Source: Ferruginibacter sp.
GTDB taxonomy: Bacteria; Bacteroidota; Bacteroidia; Chitinophagales; Chitinophagaceae
Reading direction: 5' to 3'
Assembly (NCBI GenBank): GCA_025352435.1
Contig: JANXTN010000361.1
Span: forward strand, 1 to 18,644
DNA length: 18,644 bases
Of the stretch, positions 9,629 through 16,667 are shown piece by piece (within the stretch, counting starts at the first letter, position 1; the number at the start of each line of letters is the position of its first letter). The notes beneath the pieces are model-generated. The model saw only the letters and a list, made by a program, of their open reading frames with translations, made no database searches and had not been told where the DNA came from. A program made the position numbers and the translations under genes.

Positions 9629-11272
9629 ATGAAAAAAATAATAATAGCTTTTAGTTTAGTTTCACTTATTGCGGTTTCGTGTAAGAAAGAATTAAACATT
9701 ATAGATACAAATAACCCCAGCCCTTCGGCGGCTGCTTCTGAGGCAGGCGTTATATCTTTAGGGCAGGGTGCCATTTATAGAAATGGATTTTTTGATTTAA
9801 AATACAGCGACGGTGTTTACGGAAGATTTTGGGCGGGTGCCACCGGCTTCCATGAAATGATGGGAGACATTATTGGTGTAGAGGCAGCTAATGCATATAT
9901 TAACCAAATTGGATGTCCCAATAAAGTAACCTTAGATAATGGTACTGTAGTACTAAACCCAAGTGCAGTAAATACTCAATATGCACTTTTGAGAAGTGTA
10001 AACGTGAATGCCCAATCTGGCAGCAATCCTACTTATTATGAATGGGCTTATATGTACAACATGATTGTAGCAAGCAATAGTGTTATAGCTATTGCAAACA
10101 AATCTGCCTATACATCAGAGGCTGCTACTAAAAAGGCGACCATATTAGCCTGGGCCTATTACTGGAAAGGTTATGCTTATGCAAGAATTGGCTCTATTTA
10201 TTATGCAGGCTTAATACAGAATGCGTCCTTTGAAGATCAGTCTACCAATGGGAATTACGTTTCTAAAGAAGCTCTTATCACAGAATCTAACAAAATGTTT
10301 GATAATGCGGCTACTCAATTAGCTGCTGCTACAACTGTATCAGCGTACACAGAAGTGCTTAGTAAATTGGTTCCTTCTTTCTTACAAACAGGTAAAGGTG
10401 GCGTATTTTCAAAAGCTGAATTTTTGAGAAACATCAATACCATGAAGGCAAGAAATATTCTTGTAAATACCCCAATTGCTGCAATGTCAACTGCCCAATG
10501 GTCAAGCATACTAACGCTAACCAATGATGGAATTAAATCTTCAGACAAGATATTTACAGGTCGTACAGATCCAAATGGAGATTTTTTAGGAACTACCATC
10601 GCAGATAAAGTTCAGTCTTCTGCTTCTGCAACAGGAACATATAAATTGAGTGAGCGTTGGATACAGGATTTTAAAACAGGTGACAAACGTTTTACAAATA
10701 ACATCACCAAGTTAAATGCCGGAGTAGGTAATTTTAACCAAGACAGAGGAAATTCCTTTAACACTCGTTGGACACTAAAGAAAGCAGGAAATGGTTTAGC
10801 AGGTGTAGTAGTATATGCAAATTCAGACCCTGGTGCAAACGAAATAACGCTTTGTGGTACTTACGAAGAAAATGAATTGATGAAAGCTGAAGCAACCTTG
10901 TATGTGGGCGGTTTTTCTGCCGCAAGCATTACGACTGCAATGGCTTTGGTTGATAATGTTAGAAATTACCAGGGGGCAGGTTTAGATCCTACGGTTGCTA
11001 CTACAATGGCTGAAGCTAAAGAAGAAATTCGTAAAGAGAGAAGAATTGCACTTGCCTTTAAAGGTCTTTCTTTTTATGATGCTCGTAGATTGGACATTAT
11101 TGATCCTTCAAAGTCTCGCACAGGTGCAGTAGTATTAGCAGGTACTACGGGTATACTTAACACAAACGCAACAATAAATTATGGCTTTTTAGATTATTGG
11201 GATGTACCCGATAATGAACTTGCATACAATCCTGCAGCTGCAGGAAGTGCACCCATAAAAAATCCAAAATAA
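9629..11272 (+). CDS. SusD/RagB-family surface nutrient-binding lipoprotein
   Basis: A 547-residue lipoprotein. The signal peptide ends in a lipobox (LIAVSC) with the lipidated cysteine at residue 18, followed by KKELN, a charged stretch that fits a surface-exposed lipoprotein. The body shows SusD features: an N-terminal helical TPR-like region (YYEWAYMYNMIVASNSVI, then AYYWKGYAYARIGSIYYAG), and a C-terminal RagB/SusD region with EENELMKAEATL, a KEEIRKERRIAL stretch and FKGLSFYDARRLDI. SusD proteins cap the SusC barrel and bind the substrate at the cell surface. The gene follows susC after 22 bp with an A-rich leader and ends 20 bp before a strong terminator, so the operon looks like susC-susD only. 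The ligand is unknown. Confidence 0.95.
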   Translation: MKKIIIAFSLVSLIAVSCKKELNIIDTNNPSPSAAASEAGVISLGQGAIYRNGFFDLKYSDGVYGRFWAGATGFHEMMGDIIGVEAANAYINQIGCPNKVTLDNGTVVLNPSAVNTQYALLRSVNVNAQSGSNPTYYEWAYMYNMIVASNSVIAIANKSAYTSEAATKKATILAWAYYWKGYAYARIGSIYYAGLIQNASFEDQSTNGNYVSKEALITESNKMFDNAATQLAAATTVSAYTEVLSKLVPSFLQTGKGGVFSKAEFLRNINTMKARNILVNTPIAAMSTAQWSSILTLTNDGIKSSDKIFTGRTDPNGDFLGTTIADKVQSSASATGTYKLSERWIQDFKTGDKRFTNNITKLNAGVGNFNQDRGNSFNTRWTLKKAGNGLAGVVVYANSDPGANEITLCGTYEENELMKAEATLYVGGFSAASITTAMALVDNVRNYQGAGLDPTVATTMAEAKEEIRKERRIALAFKGLSFYDARRLDIIDPSKSRTGAVVLAGTTGILNTNATINYGFLDYWDVPDNELAYNPAAAGSAPIKNPK

Positions 11273-11292
11273 TAATTTAATTCAACTAAATA

Positions 11293-11323
11293 AATAAAAG
11301 CTCGATCATTTCGAGCTTTTATT
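11293..11323 (+). terminator. Intrinsic terminator of the susC-susD operon
   Basis: A perfect 13-bp stem (left arm AATAAAAGCTCGA, right arm TCGAGCTTTTATT) around a 5-nt loop (TCATT). The run of T within and after the right arm is typical of a rho-independent terminator. It starts 20 bp after the susD stop codon. Confidence 0.88.
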
Positions 11324-11432
11324 ATGCAATAAATTTGATGGAAATATTTGCTCTTATCTGCACAATCATTTTAGTTTAAATTCGTCGCATGATTTTTGAA
11401 ACCATACTGCCAGTTTAAAAAAAACAAATAAT

Positions 11433-11711
11433 ATGGAAAAGTTGCAAAAATTAGAACTGATGGATAAGATATTAAGAGAGTTGGAAGATCTTAAAAACAG
11501 CCAAACATCAGTGCTTAAAAAGATAGCACAAATAGAAGTAGACAATATAAATCTTGGTGTGGCGCTACTTGATAAAAAACTTCCGGATGTACATGAAGAA
11601 GTAGATTCCAGCGTACAGATAGTAACTGCGCTTCAGGAAGAATTTCAGGAATACAGAGAAAAGTTTTTTTCAGATAATAAACTAGCCTCGCAGGTAGACC
11701 CTACAGCATAA
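11433..11711 (+). CDS. Small coiled-coil protein of unknown function
   Basis: A 92-residue protein I do not recognise. It starts MEKLQKLELMDKILRELEDL and is almost wholly helical in composition: rich in Glu, Lys, Leu and Gln, no cysteine, no signal peptide, no membrane segment. Leucine/isoleucine spacing over about residues 3-33 and valine/leucine spacing over 56-80 suggest two amphipathic helices that could form a coiled coil, with a break around KKLPDVHEE (49-57). It is probably a cytoplasmic protein that acts by oligomerising or binding a partner. The gene is real rather than chance: it has an A-rich leader right before ATG, lies between two intrinsic terminators and so forms its own transcription unit, and has no competing frame. 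It is convergent with the downstream DEAD-box helicase gene. Confidence 0.75.
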   Translation: MEKLQKLELMDKILRELEDLKNSQTSVLKKIAQIEVDNINLGVALLDKKLPDVHEEVDSSVQIVTALQEEFQEYREKFFSDNKLASQVDPTA

Positions 11712-11720
11712 ATCGATTTT

Positions 11721-11754
11721 AATCTCTGATAGTAAAATATCAGAGATTTTTTTT
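11721..11754 (+). terminator. Intrinsic terminator after the small coiled-coil gene
   Basis: A perfect 11-bp stem (AATCTCTGATA / TATCAGAGATT) with a 6-nt loop, followed by an uninterrupted T tract to 11754. It lies 9 bp after the stop codon. On the opposite strand the stem is not followed by a T run, so it probably works only for the plus-strand gene. Confidence 0.9.
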
Positions 11755-11821
11755 GCTTTTATGAAATGAAGTAATCCGCTAACAATTATCATTCACCTTG
11801 ACCATTCCCAACTCCAAAACC

Positions 11822-13045
11822 TTATTTCTCCACACTCTTTTTCTTTCCAAAGCTACCCCGGCTTTTTCCATTGCTGCTGCGGCTAAAAGATGCAACATTG
11901 TATTCCGGTTGTTCACCTAATTCTTCGGGTATAGCGCATTTTAAAACCTCTTTATCAATCAGTTTTTCTATCTGGGCAAATTTTCTTTGCTCCTTTACAT
12001 TAATTAATGTGTATGCAGTACCATCCGCTTCTGCTCTTGCCGTACGCCCTATGCGATGCACATAATCTTCACCATCGTGCGGCACATCAAAATTTATCAC
12101 CAAATCTATGTCATCAATATCAATACCACGGCTAAGGATATCAGTTGCAACCAACACATGCAACCTTCCACTTCTGTATTGACTCAGTGCATTTTCTCTT
12201 TCTTCCTGTTCAAGATCACTGTGTATTTCGCCTGCATTTATACCATTGCGCTTAAGATCCTTTGTAAGTTGTTTTACATTTAATTTACTGCTGCAAAACA
12301 CCACTACCATTTTAAATTGCTTGTGTTTTAGTAGGTAAACGATCAAAGGAATTTTTTGCTGATCATGTACTACAAATGCAAACTGTTTTATTTTTTCCGG
12401 CGGCTTGCTTAGTGAAATGTTTACCTCTTCTGGATTGGCTAATATTGTCTTTGCAAGTGTGCGAATTTTTGGCGGCATCGTTGCAGAGAACAATAAATTC
12501 TGCCGCTTTTTTGGCAAGTGCTGAATAATAAAATCAATGTCGTCATAGAAACCCATATCCAGCATTCTATCCGCCTCATCTAACACCAAATACTTAAGGT
12601 TATCCAGTTTTACATAACCCATTTTAATATGGCTCATCATTTTACCCGGCGTGCAAACCACAATATCTGCACCCATAGTGAGCGCCTTTTTTTCCTGTAC
12701 AAAAGCATTGCCATCCCCACCGCCATAAATAGCAATAGAACTGATGCTTGTAAAATAGGAGAGCCCTTCGAGATGCTGAGAAATTTGAATGGCCAGTTCT
12801 CTTGTGGGAACAATGATCATTGCGGTAATACTGCTTGCATCGTGTACTGTACCTAAAATGTTGTTTATAAGAGGCAATAAAAATGCGGCTGTTTTACCGG
12901 TTCCTGTTTGTGCAGATGCTATAATGTCTCTGCCATTTAAGATATGTGGAATTACCTGTTCTTGTACGGGTGTGGCTGTGTCGTAGTTAGATGCTTCGAT
13001 ACCATCCAGTAATCGGGCATCGAACTTAAAATCTGTAAACTTCAA
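11822..13045 (-). CDS. DEAD-box ATP-dependent RNA helicase (RhlE-like)
   Basis: A 407-residue two-domain RNA helicase that unwinds structured RNA during ribosome assembly or decay. Motifs in order: Q motif ATPVQEQ (24-30), motif I AQTGTGKT (45-52), PTREL (80-84), TPGK (132-135, where most members have TPGR), DEAD (156-159), SAT (187-189), motif IV VVFCSS (248-253), motif V VATDILSRGID (299-309), and motif VI HRIGRTAR (330-337). A short Ser/Gly/Lys/Arg-rich tail (about 387-407) is typical of an RNA-binding extension. The start is TTG at 13045-13043, with an in-frame TAA 3 codons... just upstream. The first residues, MKFTDFKFDARLLDGIEA, align naturally with family N-termini, so TTG is the likely start. 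The paralogue (RhlE, DeaD and so on) cannot be fixed from sequence alone. Confidence 0.95.
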   Translation of the reverse strand: MKFTDFKFDARLLDGIEASNYDTATPVQEQVIPHILNGRDIIASAQTGTGKTAAFLLPLINNILGTVHDASSITAMIIVPTRELAIQISQHLEGLSYFTSISSIAIYGGGDGNAFVQEKKALTMGADIVVCTPGKMMSHIKMGYVKLDNLKYLVLDEADRMLDMGFYDDIDFIIQHLPKKRQNLLFSATMPPKIRTLAKTILANPEEVNISLSKPPEKIKQFAFVVHDQQKIPLIVYLLKHKQFKMVVVFCSSKLNVKQLTKDLKRNGINAGEIHSDLEQEERENALSQYRSGRLHVLVATDILSRGIDIDDIDLVINFDVPHDGEDYVHRIGRTARAEADGTAYTLINVKEQRKFAQIEKLIDKEVLKCAIPEELGEQPEYNVASFSRSSNGKSRGSFGKKKSVEK

Positions 13046-13109
13046 TTTTTTATTGTAAAGGTACGAAAAGGGGGTTCAATATAAAGTTCTCGATAATAAA
13101 GTGTTTGTC

Positions 13110-13179
13110 CTCGCAAAGGATATAAGAAGCAAAGGCATAAAGCAACGCTGCGTCTTTTTATCTTTCTATTCTTTGCGAG
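13110..13179. repeat. Palindromic intergenic repeat, copy 1
   Basis: A 70-bp element bounded by inverted ends CTCGCAAAG (13110-13118) and CTTTGCGAG (13171-13179). The left half is purine-rich and the right half pyrimidine-rich, so the whole unit can fold into a long imperfect hairpin. It shares AGAAGCAAAG and AAGCAACGCTGCG with copy 2. A stray GTTCTCG at 13086-13092 may be the remnant of another left end. It lies between dsbD (stop at 13277) and the helicase start (13045). It codes for nothing convincing. Confidence 0.8.
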
Positions 13180-13193
13180 AAAAAAATATATGG

Positions 13194-13268
13194 TTCTCGC
13201 AAAGTGAAAAAGAAGCAAAGCCGCAAAGCAACGCTGCGCCTTATCTCCCTTTTCATTCTTTGCGAGAA
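13194..13268. repeat. Palindromic intergenic repeat, copy 2
   Basis: A 75-bp element with perfect 11-bp inverted ends TTCTCGCAAAG (13194-13204) and CTTTGCGAGAA (13258-13268). Beyond a 2-nt bulge, TGAAAAAGAAG on the left pairs well with CTCCCTTTTCA on the right, extending the stem to about 20 bp. It is in the same orientation as copy 1, separated by an A/T-rich spacer of 14 bp. It begins 8 bp after the dsbD stop codon, so in the dsbD transcript it would form a strong 3' hairpin. Confidence 0.82.
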
Positions 13269-13276
13269 AAAAACTT

Positions 13277-15244
13277 TTACTTCTTACCCTCCACCGCATT
13301 TACCCCACACTCAAGCCATTGCAAATAATCTTTGGCAGATGGTGTATATGGTGCCGGGTGAGAGATCAACACCTGGTCAGTATTTAAAATAGCATACAAG
13401 GGCTGGGAGTTTTCTCTAAAGTTTTCCGTTTCAAAGGTTGACCACTTATCTCCTACCGAGCGTATTTTTCTTTCACTTCCATTCTTACTTGTGTAGGTAA
13501 ATCGTTCTGCCGATGGCAGCACATTTTTGTCATCAACATACAATGAAATGATGATATACTTTTCTTTTAAAACCTTATACACATCAGCATCGGTCCACAC
13601 TTTTTCTTCCATGCGGCGGCAGTTCACACACGCATATCCTGTGAAGTCAAGCAAGATTAATTTGCCTTGCTCCTTAGCCATTTTCACACCGGCTTCATAA
13701 TCTTTGGTACAATTCAAATTTAAAATACAGTCGCTTTTTTTTTCATAAATGCTATACCACAATGGTGGCGGAAAGCCGCTTATCAAAGTAAGATTGGCAT
13801 ATTTTGTATTGGTAACACCCGGTGTGATGTATAATGTAAATAATGTGGTTACTGTGGCCAATACTATTCTTGTAATCGATAATTTCTTTACCGGGCTATC
13901 ATGTTTAAACTTAATCAATCCCCACAAATACAACGACATCAACACTCCCACAATGACCCATATTCCAATGAAAATTTCTCTTTTTAAAAGCCCCCAATGC
14001 ATCACCAAATCTGCATTTGATAAAAACTTAAATGCAAGCCCCACCTCTAAAAAACCAAGTATCACTTTTACCGTTGTAAGCCAGCCACCACTTTTTGGTA
14101 AAGACTTCAACATACCTGGGAAAAGGGCAAACAATGCAAAGGGCAAAGCAAGTGCAAAACCAAAGCCGCCCATGCCTGCGGTCAGTTGCATAGCACCACC
14201 ATCAGCAGTTAATGAACCTGCTAACAAAGAACCTAATATTGGACCAGTACATGAGAAAGAAACCAACGCTAGTGTAAGTGCCATAAAGAAAATCCCCACT
14301 GCATTTCCTGCACTGGCTTTGCTGTCGGTTTTGTTGGTAAAAGATGCAGGAAGCGTGATTTCATACACGCCAAAAAACGACAATGCAAAAATGATAAAGA
14401 TTACAAAAAAGCCAACGTTAAGGTAAACATTGGTAGAAATATTATTTAAAATGTCAGGGTTCAATGTATCAAGAAAATGAAACGGAACACTCAACAAAAT
14501 GTAAATAAAGAAAATAAAGAAGCCATATAAAAAGGCATTCTTAATCCCCGTCTTTCTGCTCTCTGCTTTTTTTGTAAAAAACGAAACGGTTAGCGGGATC
14601 ATTGGGAAAACACATGGTGTCAGCAATGCAACCAGTCCTCCAAAAAAGCCTAGTAAAAATAGTCCGCCTAATCCTTTAGATTTTACATCATCTGTTAGTG
14701 TAGCTGATGAAGTTCTACATTCCGTCAGTGGCTTATCGATATTAATATTGGGTATCAGAATTTGATTAGAAACGACTGCAGCAGTTTTTTCTCCCGTTAA
14801 TATTTTTAGTGTATCGGATTCCGGGTAAAAAGATTCGTATGCGCCTACTTCATAATTTACCTTAAGCTCAAACGTAGCAGGAGCGGCCCCCGCAAGTGTA
14901 ACAAGTTGTGTAAATACAATGCTGTCAGTTGTTGTTTTCAGTTTCTTTCCCCACACATGGTCATCAGTAAATGTGCCTGTAGTCCTTATCTGCAATTCAT
15001 TCAAAGCAATAGCACTATCATCGTTGCTCACAGTAATGCCGGATATTTCTGTAGCTGCATCCGACGCTATATACACGTACCAGTCCTTTTTTATAATGCC
15101 GGTAAAAGTTATTTTGTATTTGCCCTCGCTTACCTTTTCCGCAGTGTTTTTCCATTGCACTATTGTGCTGTCCTGCGCTTTTAACTGTATTGAAAAAAAT
15201 AAAACAGAAACAAATAATACGAACCGAAAAGTAAAAAAACGCAT
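13277..15244 (-). CDS. dsbD: Thiol:disulfide interchange protein DsbD, N-domain lacking redox cysteines
   Basis: A 655-residue inner-membrane protein that passes electrons from cytoplasmic thioredoxin to the periplasm. Residues 1-24 are a signal peptide (ending LKAQ). About 25-150 is an nDsbD-like beta domain. About 190-475 is the multi-spanning core, with its two redox cysteines in TPCVFP (C211) and SFSCTGP (C332). About 510-650 is a thioredoxin-like domain with CVNC (C539, C542). A further linker pair, C506/C512, sits just before it. The N-domain contains no cysteine at all: where E. coli DsbD has its active pair, this protein reads YEVGAYESFYPE, with G134 and F139 at the expected places. 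The gene upstream (15309-15770) is a separate nDsbD-like protein that has the pair. The ATG start at 15244 is clear. A terminator-like hairpin lies in the 64-bp gap. Confidence 0.95.
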   Translation of the reverse strand: MRFFTFRFVLFVSVLFFSIQLKAQDSTIVQWKNTAEKVSEGKYKITFTGIIKKDWYVYIASDAATEISGITVSNDDSAIALNELQIRTTGTFTDDHVWGKKLKTTTDSIVFTQLVTLAGAAPATFELKVNYEVGAYESFYPESDTLKILTGEKTAAVVSNQILIPNINIDKPLTECRTSSATLTDDVKSKGLGGLFLLGFFGGLVALLTPCVFPMIPLTVSFFTKKAESRKTGIKNAFLYGFFIFFIYILLSVPFHFLDTLNPDILNNISTNVYLNVGFFVIFIIFALSFFGVYEITLPASFTNKTDSKASAGNAVGIFFMALTLALVSFSCTGPILGSLLAGSLTADGGAMQLTAGMGGFGFALALPFALFALFPGMLKSLPKSGGWLTTVKVILGFLEVGLAFKFLSNADLVMHWGLLKREIFIGIWVIVGVLMSLYLWGLIKFKHDSPVKKLSITRIVLATVTTLFTLYITPGVTNTKYANLTLISGFPPPLWYSIYEKKSDCILNLNCTKDYEAGVKMAKEQGKLILLDFTGYACVNCRRMEEKVWTDADVYKVLKEKYIIISLYVDDKNVLPSAERFTYTSKNGSERKIRSVGDKWSTFETENFRENSQPLYAILNTDQVLISHPAPYTPSAKDYLQWLECGVNAVEGKK

Positions 15245-15257
15245 ACAGTATAATTTA

Positions 15258-15285
15258 TAAAAAAAACCCGATTGGTATATCGGGT
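15258..15285 (-). terminator. Intrinsic terminator or attenuator between the nDsbD-like gene and dsbD
   Basis: Read on the minus strand: a 7-bp stem (ACCCGAT / ATCGGGT) with a 6-nt loop, followed directly by eight T. It sits in the 64-bp gap, ending about 14 bp before the dsbD ATG. It may fully end the upstream transcript or let a fraction read into dsbD, which would set unequal levels of the two proteins. Confidence 0.7.
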
Positions 15286-15308
15286 ATAAAATTAAAACTA
15301 TTTAGTGA

Positions 15309-15770
15309 TTAAGATTTTGGATCTATTCTAATCGCAAAAAGAATATCCCTAGGCGGTAAACATTTTTTATCGTTACAAACCATATAAGTTATTTTTCCTT
15401 TGGCCATTGTTGTTACAGCCGCTTTCAATTTCACACGCTGCACAAAATCTACCTTGTTGCCATAATACTTTAAGGTCATTCCAAAATTTTTATCAAACTC
15501 TTTTTCTAGCTTGCCCATTTCAGCCACTTTGCCATCAGGCTTAACTAATGGGTTTTTATCAAATGCAAAGGAAGTTGGTACCGGTCCATCTCCTTTAATA
15601 TCCTGAGAATAAATATGCCATTTTGGTTCAAGCATAGCAGTCATGTGCAACTCATACACATCTCCTTTTATTTTTTTAGCAGTGTAAGTCCACTTTACCG
15701 GATTTTCCATTTGAGCAAATGCAGCAGCAAAAAAGAAGAAGGGTAAAATAGCAAGTATCAATTTTTTCAT
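15309..15770 (-). CDS. Stand-alone nDsbD-like periplasmic redox protein
   Basis: A 153-residue secreted protein. The signal peptide ends at about residue 20 (AAAFAQ), and the rest is a single nDsbD-like immunoglobulin-type domain. VKWTYTAKKIKGDVYELHMT and the following KWHIYSQDIKGDGPVPTSF resemble the N-terminal domain of the neighbouring DsbD (VQWKNTAEKVSEGKYKITFT, then DWYVYIASD), so the two are paralogous. Unlike that domain it has two cysteines, C132 and C137, in YMVCNDKKCLPP. These match the place of the active pair in the E. coli DsbD alpha domain, which relays electrons to DsbC, DsbG and CcmG. I infer a periplasmic electron carrier that accepts reducing power from the DsbD next door and delivers it to targets. 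The start ATG at 15770 is unambiguous. It is first in the same-strand pair with dsbD. Confidence 0.9.
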   Translation of the reverse strand: MKKLILAILPFFFFAAAFAQMENPVKWTYTAKKIKGDVYELHMTAMLEPKWHIYSQDIKGDGPVPTSFAFDKNPLVKPDGKVAEMGKLEKEFDKNFGMTLKYYGNKVDFVQRVKLKAAVTTMAKGKITYMVCNDKKCLPPRDILFAIRIDPKS

Positions 15771-15850
15771 AAGTAATTATTATGGTGTAAAGTTATTTAG
15801 CTCTGCTATAAATACGATGTTAAATATCGAGTCTTACGAAATCGTCTAAG

Positions 15851-16537
15851 TTAAGCAACTACCGATGCAGTAATCTTTAGCAATTCATTAAAAACTATCC
15901 TACCATCAGTATTGCCCAGCGCATCGTGGCAGGCACGTTCCGGGTGAGGCATCATTCCAAATACATTCCCTGCAAGGTTTTTAATCCCCGCTATATTATT
16001 GGTGGTGCCATTGGGGTTATGATCTTCGTGCACGGTGCCGTCTGCATCACAATAGGTATAGATGATCTGTTTGTTTCTTTCAAGTTCTGTAAGCACATCA
16101 TCTGCTGCGAAGTACCTGCCTTCGCCATGCGCAATCGGTATCATCAAAGGCTTGGCAGCTTCATCGTTCGGGTTTTTTATAAAAACATTCTTGCAGATAA
16201 ACTGTTGGTTGGCATTGGCAAGCAACACACCCGGCAGCAACCCACTTTCGCACAAAATTTGAAACCCATTGCATACCCCCAGCACCTTTCCACCATCATT
16301 TGCAAAACTAATTACGCTTTGCATCATCGGGCTAAAACGTGCAATAGCACCACATCTCAGGTAATCTCCATAACTAAAACCGCCAGGCAGCACAATACAA
16401 TCATCCGTCGTAAAATTGCTTATGCCGCTGTCTTTGTGCCACAGTGTAATCACCTCCTGCCCTAGGTCATTTTGCAGGGCATCTATCATATCTCTATCGC
16501 AATTAGAACCCGGAAACATTACTACGCCAAATTTCAT
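15851..16537 (-). CDS. purQ: Phosphoribosylformylglycinamidine synthase, glutaminase subunit PurQ
   Basis: A 228-residue class I glutamine amidotransferase that supplies ammonia to PurL in the fourth step of purine synthesis, forming FGAM from FGAR in the cytoplasm. The N-terminal MKFGVVMFPGSNCDRD and LPGGFSYGDYLRCGAIA (about 50-66) are diagnostic of PurQ. The catalytic triad is visible: nucleophile C89 in LGVCNGFQIL, and H198 and E200 in MMPHPERACH. Length matches the family. I take ATG at 16537-16535 as the start; the frame is open for 33 more codons upstream, but they do not resemble PurQ and would begin at a TTG inside the divergent gene's leader. PurS and PurL are not in the window, so the gene stands apart from other pur genes here. 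Confidence 0.96.
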   Translation of the reverse strand: MKFGVVMFPGSNCDRDMIDALQNDLGQEVITLWHKDSGISNFTTDDCIVLPGGFSYGDYLRCGAIARFSPMMQSVISFANDGGKVLGVCNGFQILCESGLLPGVLLANANQQFICKNVFIKNPNDEAAKPLMIPIAHGEGRYFAADDVLTELERNKQIIYTYCDADGTVHEDHNPNGTTNNIAGIKNLAGNVFGMMPHPERACHDALGNTDGRIVFNELLKITASVVA

Positions 16538-16559
16538 TGATGGGTGTTTTATTTGCGAG

Positions 16560-16567
16560 CAAAAATA
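16560..16567 (-). promoter_or_regulatory. Possible Bacteroidota -7 promoter box for purQ
   Basis: Read on the minus strand, TATTTTTG matches the Bacteroidota -7 consensus TAnnTTTG and lies 22 bp before the purQ ATG. No clear TTTG -33 element is found 19-21 bp further upstream, so this is tentative. Confidence 0.35.
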
Positions 16568-16667
16568 ACGGTTTTGAAAATAAGATGAGGGACTGGAAAT
16601 GTACGGCTGCATATTTGAACTAATTATGGTAGGCAATAATTTTTTTGTCAGACATAAATATTATTTT

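Noticed and set aside
13110..13268. CRISPR-like array
   Set aside because: There are only two repeats of about 70 bp with a 14-bp spacer, and no cas genes; the inverted ends indicate a palindromic element instead.
13042..13392. Several short open frames on both strands across the repeat region
   Set aside because: They translate the palindromic repeats themselves, run into dsbD or the helicase leader, and give low-complexity Lys/Phe/Leu peptides.
13749..14426. 225-codon plus-strand open frame
   Set aside because: It is antisense to the membrane core of DsbD; the protein looks like no family, and the DsbD frame explains the codon pattern.
15926..16465. 179-codon plus-strand open frame
   Set aside because: It is the antisense shadow of purQ, whose catalytic motifs are intact in the other strand.
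16538..16636. Extension of PurQ to a TTG start at 16636
   Set aside because: The 33 extra residues do not resemble PurQ, whereas MKFGVVMFPGSNCDRD at 16537 is the family's normal start.
16599..16667. Earlier ATG starts (16599 and 16626) for the FAD-Rieske gene
   Set aside because: The extra residues are Cys/Phe/Tyr-rich, overlap the purQ leader and have no family counterpart; ATG 16668 gives a plausible N-terminus.
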